Shown piece after piece: positions 26,114 through 32,708 of a DNA stretch of 32,708 nt; within the stretch, counting starts at the first letter, position 1, and each line of letters opens with the position of its first letter. The stretch covers positions 1-32,708 of the forward strand of contig CALSRA010000045.1 in assembly GCA_943788635.1 (NCBI GenBank), given 5' to 3'. The DNA comes from an uncultured Alphaproteobacteria bacterium (GTDB lineage: Bacteria; Pseudomonadota; Alphaproteobacteria; UBA8366; GCA-2717185). A model generated the notes under the pieces. That model saw only the letters and a list, made by a program, of their open reading frames with translations, did no database searches and was not told the origin of the DNA. The translations under genes and the position numbers were made by a program.

Positions 26114-29100
26114 CTAAAGGTCTCGCACGTCCAGGACACCGGGAATCGACTTCACGGCAGAGCGCATGGCCACGGAAATCGCATAACTACCGGGCAAATC
26201 CATCTCTATTTCCCGACTGTCCATTTCCAGCATCAATCGAACCCGGCCCGGCCCTTTTTCACCATGTTCACGGAAGACATTCGCCAGGCTGTTCAGCGGC
26301 GTTTCATCGCGCATAAAGACACAAAGCCCCGCCGCCGCGCGGGCCGCAGCCTCATCAAGCGGCTGGATCGCCTGCGCCGTCAGGCGCACCCCGTCATTCC
26401 AGCGCTGAACATCGACAGTCGCCAACAAGGGTACGCCCGATTCAAGCAACTCCCGCCCCGTCGCAAGAACTTCCGAGAACACCGTAATTTCGTAGGACCC
26501 CGTCGCGTCGGACATTTGGACAAATGCCATCTTCGAGCCGCGTGAAGACGTCGTAAAACGGCGTGTCGATACGATACCCGCCAGTTTGATCCGCCCTTCG
26601 CTCATCCGTCCGGATGATATTTTCGCCCATTCCACGACACCCAGCTTTTCGCATGTCGCGCTGAACGACTGCAGCGGATGTGCCGAAAGGTAAAAACCAA
26701 TCGATTCGAATTCCTGTTGCAGCCGTTCCTGTACAGGCCAGTCCTCGACCACCGGCAATGGCGGTGTGATAGCCTGCTGCTCTTCGCCAAACAGGCTGAC
26801 CTGATTGCTTTCCCGGTCATTCTGTGCCGCATTCGCATGGCGGATCAACATTTCAACGGCATCATACAACTGGTGCCGATTCGGGTTCAGGCTATCGAAT
26901 GCACCGGCCCGGACCAGATTTTCAATCTGGCGCTTATTGAAGACCTGGGTCCCCAGCCGCGTGGCAAAATCGAAAATCGATTCATACGGCCCGTTCTCTT
27001 CCCGCTCCGCGACAACCGCATCCATGGCCGCCGACCCGACATTCTTCAGCGCGGCCAGCGCATAGCGGACGGCACTTTTGCCGCCTTCCTGTATTTCTAC
27101 AGTGAAGTCACTGCAGGATTTGTTGACATCCGGCGGCAGTAAGTCGACTCCGAGCCGATCAAGCTCGGTCCGGAACAGACTAAGTTTGTCAGTGTTCCCC
27201 ATATCCTCCGTCATGGACGATGCGAAAAACTCTACAGGATAGTTGGCTTTCAGATAGGCCGTCTGATAGGCGACGAGCGCATAGGCAGCCGCATGCGATT
27301 TGTTGAAACCGTATCCGGCAAATTTGGCAACCTGGTCGAAAATACCACCGGCGACATCACCATCGACACTGTTCTCCACCGCCCCTTCGACAAATGTCTG
27401 ACGTTGCGCATCCATTTCCGCCTGGATTTTCTTGCCCATCGCCCGGCGCAAAAGGTCAGCGCCACCCAGGCTGTAGCCCGAGAGAACCTGGGCGATCTGC
27501 ATGACCTGCTCCTGGTAGATCATGATGCCGTAGGTTTCTTTAAGGATTCCCTCCAGCGACGGGTGCAGGTAATCCGGCGTTTCCTGGCCGTGCTTACGTT
27601 TGATGAAGCTGGGGATATTATCCATCGGCCCCGGGCGATAAAGCGCCACAACAGCGATGATGTCCTCAAACCTATCCGGACGCAGTTTTTTGAGCACGTC
27701 GCGCATGCCGGAGCTTTCCAACTGGAACACCCCGGTCGTATCGGCGTTACACATCATCTCGAATGATTTGGCATCGTCGAGCGGGATACGATCCAGTTGT
27801 ATATCGACATTTCGGTCATGCAATCGCCGGACGGCGCCAACCAGTACGGTCAGAGTCTTCAGCCCCAGAAAATCGAATTTAACCAGGCCCGCCTTTTCAA
27901 CAAATTTCATGTTGAATTGGGTAACGGGCATCGTTGACCGTGAGTCACGATACAGCGGCACCAGTTCCTGCAACGGCCTGTCGCCGATTACGACCCCCGC
28001 CGCATGCGTGGATGCGTGCCGATAGAGCCCTTCCAGTTTAAGGGCCGTATTGATGAGCCTGCCGACTTCAGGTTCGTCCTTACGCATCTGCGCCAGTAAG
28101 GGTTCATCTTTCAATGCCTGCGCAAGACTGACTGGATTCGCCGGATTATTCGGTACCAGCTTGCAGATCCGATCAACCTGACCGTAGGGCATTTCCAGAA
28201 CACGCCCGACATCGCGCAGCACGGCCCGTGCTTCAAGCTTACCGAATGTAATGATCTGCGCGACCCGGTCGACGCCATATTCTTCCTGAACATAGCGGAT
28301 CACGTCATCGCGGCGGTCCTTGCAGAAATCGATGTCGAAATCAGGCATCGACACGCGCTCGGGATTCAGAAAGCGCTCAAACAGAAGGCCAAAACGAAGG
28401 GGGTCAAGATCGGTAATCGTCAGCGCCCACGCCACGACGGAGCCTGCTCCGGAACCACGTCCCGGCCCAACCGGAATGCCTTGATTTTTAGCCCACTGAA
28501 TAAAGTCGGCAACGATCAGGAAATACCCTGGGAATCCCATTTGGCTGATCACGTCGAGTTCGTAGACCAATCGTTCGCGATAGGGCTTTGCGACTTCGTT
28601 CTTTTCCGCTTCGTCCATGCCATCGGTGAAGAGCTGGAACTCCAGGCGTTTTTCCAACCCTTCCGCCGACATCGCATGCAGGGCTTCAACTTCGCTTCTG
28701 CCTTCAAGCTTGGGAAAGGTCGGCAAAATCGGGTCATGCGTATCCGGCATGAAGGCGCAGCGCTGCGCCACGACCAGCGTATTGTCGATTGCTTCTGGAA
28801 TATCAGCGAAAAGCGCCCGCATTTCCGCCGCTGACTTGAAATAATGTTCCGGCGTCGCACGTCGGCGATCTGCGCGGGACACTGTTGCGCCCGCCGCGAT
28901 ACACAACAACGCATCATGCGCTTCATGCATATCACGCGTCGCAAAAAACACTTCGTTTGTCGCGACAAGCGGCAAATCATGCTTGTACGCCAGGTCGATA
29001 AGCAAAGATTCAATCTGCTCTTCTTCCGGCAGACCATGACGCATCAGTTCGACATATAGACGCCCGTCAAATGTCTTCGCCAAATGCTGCAGCATGGCTT

Positions 29101-29572
29101 CTGCATCGTCATCCTGTCCATCAAGCAGCAACCGGCCGACCGGGCCATTCGTGCCGCCCGTCAACGCGATCAGCCCGGCATTGTGCTTTTCCAGATCTGC
29201 GAATGCGATCTGCGCGGCATCTTCGGCCGCGGAATCGAGAAATGACTTACTCACCAGTGCCAGAAGGTTGAGATAGCCTTCCTGAGATTGCGCCAGCAGA
29301 ACCACCCAATCGACGCCCGGCCCGGCCCCGCCAAGCGGGACATCGACATCGCGCTGTACGGCTATCTGACACCCGATGATCGGCTGTATTCCCGAACCGC
29401 GTGCGGCCAGTGAAAACTCCAGCGCCCCGAAAAGGTTTCCGGTATCGGCAACACAGACAGCGGGCATGTCGTTGCGTTTGCAAAGATCAATGAGGTCGGG
29501 GATTTTGATCGCGCCTTCGGAAAGCGAAAACGCGTCGTGAACTCTCAGATGAACGAAATCAGAATGTGCCAT
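26114..29572 (-). CDS. dnaE: DNA polymerase III subunit alpha
   Basis: Replicative polymerase of 1152 aa. The N-terminal PHP domain starts with DFVHLRVHDAFSLSEGA. The polymerase core contains GPGRGSGAGSVVAW and the catalytic MPDFDIDFCKDRRDD (near residue 400), then KFDFLGLKTLTVL, supplying the third Asp. Helix-hairpin-helix and OB-fold regions follow (KLAGIVSTRRFTTSSRGSKMAFVQM in the OB fold). Length and domain order match DnaE1-type enzymes. A perfect DnaA box lies in the upstream gap. The ribosome site before ATG 29572 is weak (AAAG). Confidence 0.97.
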   Translation of the reverse strand: MAHSDFVHLRVHDAFSLSEGAIKIPDLIDLCKRNDMPAVCVADTGNLFGALEFSLAARGSGIQPIIGCQIAVQRDVDVPLGGAGPGVDWVVLLAQSQEGYLNLLALVSKSFLDSAAEDAAQIAFADLEKHNAGLIALTGGTNGPVGRLLLDGQDDDAEAMLQHLAKTFDGRLYVELMRHGLPEEEQIESLLIDLAYKHDLPLVATNEVFFATRDMHEAHDALLCIAAGATVSRADRRRATPEHYFKSAAEMRALFADIPEAIDNTLVVAQRCAFMPDTHDPILPTFPKLEGRSEVEALHAMSAEGLEKRLEFQLFTDGMDEAEKNEVAKPYRERLVYELDVISQMGFPGYFLIVADFIQWAKNQGIPVGPGRGSGAGSVVAWALTITDLDPLRFGLLFERFLNPERVSMPDFDIDFCKDRRDDVIRYVQEEYGVDRVAQIITFGKLEARAVLRDVGRVLEMPYGQVDRICKLVPNNPANPVSLAQALKDEPLLAQMRKDEPEVGRLINTALKLEGLYRHASTHAAGVVIGDRPLQELVPLYRDSRSTMPVTQFNMKFVEKAGLVKFDFLGLKTLTVLVGAVRRLHDRNVDIQLDRIPLDDAKSFEMMCNADTTGVFQLESSGMRDVLKKLRPDRFEDIIAVVALYRPGPMDNIPSFIKRKHGQETPDYLHPSLEGILKETYGIMIYQEQVMQIAQVLSGYSLGGADLLRRAMGKKIQAEMDAQRQTFVEGAVENSVDGDVAGGIFDQVAKFAGYGFNKSHAAAYALVAYQTAYLKANYPVEFFASSMTEDMGNTDKLSLFRTELDRLGVDLLPPDVNKSCSDFTVEIQEGGKSAVRYALAALKNVGSAAMDAVVAEREENGPYESIFDFATRLGTQVFNKRQIENLVRAGAFDSLNPNRHQLYDAVEMLIRHANAAQNDRESNQVSLFGEEQQAITPPLPVVEDWPVQERLQQEFESIGFYLSAHPLQSFSATCEKLGVVEWAKISSGRMSEGRIKLAGIVSTRRFTTSSRGSKMAFVQMSDATGSYEITVFSEVLATGRELLESGVPLLATVDVQRWNDGVRLTAQAIQPLDEAAARAAAGLCVFMRDETPLNSLANVFREHGEKGPGRVRLMLEMDSREIEMDLPGSYAISVAMRSAVKSIPGVLDVRDL

Positions 29573-29658
29573 AACGCAACTTTAATCATGAGTCGCATCG
29601 AGTGTCATCCCGATGGATGCACAAAGATATGGTAGCCGCACACTTTTCCACCGCCAGA

Positions 29659-29667
29659 TGTGGATAA
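29659..29667 (-). promoter_or_regulatory. Consensus DnaA box upstream of dnaE
   Basis: The minus strand reads TTATCCACA, an exact match to the consensus 9-mer, in the 108-bp gap between lolD and dnaE and 87 bases before the dnaE start. A weaker 7/9 match in the opposite orientation (TTTTCCACC) lies at 29644-29652. Function is not shown. Confidence 0.45.
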
Positions 29668-29680
29668 GACCGGGGTCCCC

Positions 29681-30364
29681 TCAGGCGGGAACGAGGATAC
29701 CCGCTTCAAGTGTGACAACCCGGTCGAGCCGCGCCGCCAGGTCCCGGTTATGTGTCGCGATCAGCGCTGCCAGGCCGTTCTCCCGGACGAAGGAAAGAAA
29801 CAGGTCCAGGACGTCTTCCGCCGTATGCGTATCGAGGTTTCCCGTCGGCTCGTCGGCAAGCAATATGCGAGGCTCATTCGCGAGCGCCCGGGCAATCGCA
29901 ACACGTTGCTGTTCCCCGCCCGACAATCGCGCCGGCCGATGTTCCGCCCGGTCAGAAAGCCCAACCGCGGCAATGAGTTCCTGCGCACGCCCTTTGGCCG
30001 CGCGGCGTGACTTGCCCGTAATCATCTGGGGCAGAATGACATTTTCTTCGGCCGAAAATTCAGGCAGAAGATGATGAAACTGATAAACGAATCCGATTTC
30101 GTTTCGGCGTATTGTCGTCCGCACACTGTCAGACAGTTTTCCGCACGGGCGCCCACTTATACTGACATCTCCGCCATCAGGCATTTCCAGCAAGCCGGCG
30201 ACATGCAGTAGCGTCGATTTTCCGGCACCAGACGGACCAACAAGCCCGACCAGTTCGCCGGGCATGACTGTCAACGTCGCGTCCCGAACGACCTCAAGGC
30301 TTTCATTGGCGCGTTTATAGGTCCGGACAACATGCTCCAGCTCAAGAACCGGCCCGCTACTCAT
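29681..30364 (-). CDS. lolD: Lipoprotein-releasing ABC transporter ATP-binding protein LolD
   Basis: ABC ATPase of 227 aa that powers release of outer-membrane-directed lipoproteins from the inner membrane. Walker A is GPSGAGKST, the signature is [15 protein letters not shown], Walker B is [13 protein letters not shown], and the switch His is in [11 protein letters not shown] 30364 is chosen, and it overlaps the permease stop by 8 bases. The frame extends upstream to 30424 inside the permease gene without support. Confidence 0.94.
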   Translation of the reverse strand: MSSGPVLELEHVVRTYKRANESLEVVRDATLTVMPGELVGLVGPSGAGKSTLLHVAGLLEMPDGGDVSISGRPCGKLSDSVRTTIRRNEIGFVYQFHHLLPEFSAEENVILPQMITGKSRRAAKGRAQELIAAVGLSDRAEHRPARLSGGEQQRVAIARALANEPRILLADEPTGNLDTHTAEDVLDLFLSFVRENGLAALIATHNRDLAARLDRVVTLEAGILVPA

Positions 30365-31601
30365 AGCGCAGCACCTCGACCGGATCGAGCCGCGCCGCGC
30401 GTCGCGCCGGGACAATCGACGCAATAAACGACAACACCAGCGCCATCACCACCACAGTCACCACCTCCGTCGTGTCCAGGTCCGCCGGCAGGCGCGACAG
30501 AAAATAGATTTCCGCATTGAACAGGTTTGCGCCGGTCAACGTCTGTATCCACTGGCGAATGGATTCGATATTTAAAGCGAACGAGATACCCAGCGCGCTT
30601 CCCGCAAGTGTTCCAAGAAGCCCCACGCTGGCTCCCGTCATAAAGAAGATACGCAGAATCATCCCCCGGCTGGCGCCCATCGTCCGCAGAATCGCAATGC
30701 CTTTGCTCTTGTCGTTGACCAGCATGATCTGACTGGAAATGACGTTAAAGGCTGCAACGACAATGATCAGAGTCAGGATCAGGAACATGACATTGCGTTC
30801 CACCTGCAATGCGGTGAAGAAACTCGCGTTTGCACGTTGCCAGTCATACAGCCGGTAATTATGGCCGATTGCCTCCCTGAGCGACACCGCGATATCGAAA
30901 ACCGTATCCGGGTCGTCAAGCATGACTTCGACACCGGAAACAGCCCCTTTCTTGCGGAAAAATATTTGTGCCAGACCAAGCGGCATATAAATGAAGGAAT
31001 CGTCGTATTCCGACATGCCGACCTTGAACACCGCAGCAATCGAATACGCTTTCATCCGCGGCACTGTACCAAAGGCGCTGGGATTGCCTTGCGGCGAAAT
31101 CAACGTGATCCGGTCACCCGGACGCAGTCCCATCCGGTCCGCCATTCGAGTCCCGATAATAACGCCCTTTTCCGCCGCAAAATCGTCAATCGAGCCCGCG
31201 ATAATTCCATCGGCCAGAATTTTACGCTGCAGAAAATCCGCGCTGCGGAGGCCGCGCACCAAGGCACCGGAGGCTACCCCATGGGCCGTCGCCATCACCT
31301 GACCTTCAACGATCGGCACCGCGCTGATAACACCGGGGACTGCAACGATCTTTTTGACCAGCGGGTCAAAATCCTCGACGGTCCGTGCATTGTTTGTGAC
31401 ATTCATATGGCCATTAACGCCGAGAATACGCGACAGTAATTCCTGCCGAAATCCGTTCATGACCGCCATGACAATGATCAGCGTCGCAACACCCAGCATA
31501 ATGCCGGCAAACGAAAACCAGGCGATTACCGAAATGAACCCCTCCTGCCGGCGCGACCGAAGGTACCGCAGGGCAACGAGTCGTTCGAACGCAGTGAACA
31601 T
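30357..31601 (-). CDS. lolC: Lipoprotein-releasing ABC transporter permease, LolC/LolE family
   Basis: Inner-membrane permease of 414 aa. One N-terminal membrane helix (about residues 25-47) is followed by a large MacB-like periplasmic domain (about 48-265) and three C-terminal helices, ending [17 protein letters not shown]. It partners LolD, encoded next. Only one LolC/E-type permease gene is present here, suggesting a homodimeric (LolF-like) transporter unless another copy lies elsewhere. ATG 31601 follows the proS stop after 2 bp. No clear ribosome site is visible, so translational coupling to proS is likely. Confidence 0.9.
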   Translation of the reverse strand: MFTAFERLVALRYLRSRRQEGFISVIAWFSFAGIMLGVATLIIVMAVMNGFRQELLSRILGVNGHMNVTNNARTVEDFDPLVKKIVAVPGVISAVPIVEGQVMATAHGVASGALVRGLRSADFLQRKILADGIIAGSIDDFAAEKGVIIGTRMADRMGLRPGDRITLISPQGNPSAFGTVPRMKAYSIAAVFKVGMSEYDDSFIYMPLGLAQIFFRKKGAVSGVEVMLDDPDTVFDIAVSLREAIGHNYRLYDWQRANASFFTALQVERNVMFLILTLIIVVAAFNVISSQIMLVNDKSKGIAILRTMGASRGMILRIFFMTGASVGLLGTLAGSALGISFALNIESIRQWIQTLTGANLFNAEIYFLSRLPADLDTTEVVTVVVMALVLSFIASIVPARRAARLDPVEVLRYE

Positions 31602-31603
31602 CG

Positions 31604-32708
31604 TTACCCGGCCAGTCGTTCGAGGGCAGACGCCACAGACAATTCTTCTGTTTCGCCGGTCCGACGGTTCTTGAACTCGACGATGCCGTTCTTCACCCCG
31701 CGTGGTCCAACGACCAGCTGCCATGGCAATCCGATAAGGTCCATATCGGCAAATTTGCTGCCGGCGCGCTCGGGCCGGTCATCATACAGCACCTCAACAC
31801 CGGCGGCGTTCAACAGGCTGTATATTTCGTCACAAGCCGCATCACAGGCGTCGTCACCACTGCGTAGATTGACGAGCCCGACTTTAAAGGGAGCGATCGC
31901 CTCCGGCCAGATAATGCCCCGGTCATCGTGACTGGCTTCGATGATCCCGCCGACAAGGCGCGAAACGCCAATGCCATAAGATCCCATCTGCACCGCAGTC
32001 TCACCGCCCTCCGGTGTGGAGACCACGGCACCCAACGGCTTTGAATATTTATCGCCGAAGAAGAAGATATGGCCGACCTCTATGCCACGCGCGGAAACCT
32101 GACTTGCAGCCGGCACTTCACTTTCAAATCGGTCCTTGTCATGCATTTCGTCCGTTGCGGCGTACAACCCCGTCCATTCATCGACGATCGGCTGCAGATC
32201 CGTTCCGTAATCAACATCAAGCGCCAGCACATCGCGCTCCAGGAAGTCACGGTGGCAGAACACTTCACTTTCACCGGTATCGGCCAGAATGATGAACTCA
32301 TGGCTCATGTCACCACCGATTGGCCCGGTATCCGCACGCATCGGAATGGCCTTCAACCCCATCCGGGCAAAGGTCCGAAGATACGCGACAAACATCTTGT
32401 TGTAGGCAATACGCCCGCTCTCGGCATCCAGATCGAAGGAATAGGCATCCTTCATCAGAAATTCCCTGCCCCGCATCACCCCGAAGCGCGGACGAACCTC
32501 ATCCCGGAACTTCCACTGAATGTGATAAAGGTTTTTGGGAAGTTGCCGATAGCTCTTGATATGCGCAGCGGCGATTTCGGTAATCTGCTCTTCATTGGTT
32601 GGCCCGTAGAGCATCTCGCGGTCGTGCCGATCCGTTATGCGCAGCATCTCCTTGCCGTAATCCTCGTACCGTCCACTCTCGCGCCACAAGTCCGCAGACT
32701 GGATCGTC
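31604..32708 (-). CDS. proS: Prolyl-tRNA synthetase, N-terminus cut by the window edge
   Basis: Class II aminoacyl-tRNA synthetase; 367 codons are visible and the first roughly 70 are missing. Motif 2 reads [25 protein letters not shown], motif 3 reads [16 protein letters not shown], and a C-terminal anticodon-binding domain follows (about the last 100 residues). The large INS editing domain found between motifs 2 and 3 in E. coli ProS is absent. The total would be about 435 aa, the short form usual in alphaproteobacteria. It heads the proS-lolC-lolD group. Confidence 0.95.
   Translation of the reverse strand, partial: TIQSADLWRESGRYEDYGKEMLRITDRHDREMLYGPTNEEQITEIAAAHIKSYRQLPKNLYHIQWKFRDEVRPRFGVMRGREFLMKDAYSFDLDAESGRIAYNKMFVAYLRTFARMGLKAIPMRADTGPIGGDMSHEFIILADTGESEVFCHRDFLERDVLALDVDYGTDLQPIVDEWTGLYAATDEMHDKDRFESEVPAASQVSARGIEVGHIFFFGDKYSKPLGAVVSTPEGGETAVQMGSYGIGVSRLVGGIIEASHDDRGIIWPEAIAPFKVGLVNLRSGDDACDAACDEIYSLLNAAGVEVLYDDRPERAGSKFADMDLIGLPWQLVVGPRGVKNGIVEFKNRRTGETEELSVASALERLAG

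Noticed and set aside
29668..29680. GGGGACCCC-type short palindrome after lolD as a terminator
   Set aside because: The stem is very short and no T-run follows in the transcribed direction.

Overview
The window looks like chromosome from a free-living alphaproteobacterium of moderately high GC. The right two thirds carry the cell-envelope and translation cluster in the order typical of that class: proS, a LolC/E-type permease, lolD, dnaE, rpsB, tsf, pyrH, frr, uppS, cdsA, dxr, rseP, bamA, an OmpH/Skp chaperone gene, lpxD, fabZ, lpxA, lpxI and lpxB, all on the minus strand. The short ProS, a single LolC/E permease next to lolD, LpxI instead of LpxH, and an Ala/Glu-rich S2 tail fit Alphaproteobacteria, probably a Rhodospirillales-like lineage. 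No rRNA, tRNA or CRISPR array was seen.

Layout. Positions 1-1200 hold most of an IS110-family element: an intact DEDD/Ser transposase on the minus strand, with a structured non-coding segment upstream where this family keeps its bridge RNA. Positions 1200-1513 hold a perfect 28-bp intergenic palindrome, a short direct repeat and a plausible promoter. Positions 1514-11471 form an accessory catabolic block. It contains a D-2-hydroxyacid dehydrogenase and an alpha/beta hydrolase (plus strand), a DapA-family lyase (minus), a lone GAF protein (plus), a tightly packed five-gene minus-strand operon (PrpF-like isomerase, MmgE/PrpD, PRISE-type enone reductase, TauD-type dioxygenase, variant 2-hydroxyacid dehydrogenase), and a divergent crotonase-fold gene. 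From 11482 to the end is the housekeeping cluster.

How the genes work together. The housekeeping block supplies lipid A synthesis (LpxA, LpxD, LpxI, LpxB), fatty-acid dehydration (FabZ), outer-membrane protein assembly (BamA, Skp), envelope stress proteolysis (RseP), isoprenoid and phospholipid precursors (Dxr, UppS, CdsA), UMP phosphorylation (PyrH), translation (S2, EF-Ts, RRF, ProRS), replication (DnaE) and lipoprotein release (LolC/E with LolD). The accessory block resembles a pathway for an unsaturated carboxylate or enone-type organic acid. Its substrate cannot be named from sequence, and no transporter or CoA ligase lies in the window.

Most notable points. The MmgE/PrpD gene is broken by six single-base insertions clustered in 340 bp, and removing all six restores a full-length protein. 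This is either a local sequence-quality artefact or very recent decay. Two enzymes in the catabolic block lack a canonical catalytic glutamate. A perfect 7+7+7 palindrome overlaps the predicted promoter of the DapA-family gene. A 13-bp stem separates rpsB from tsf. A perfect DnaA box lies upstream of dnaE.
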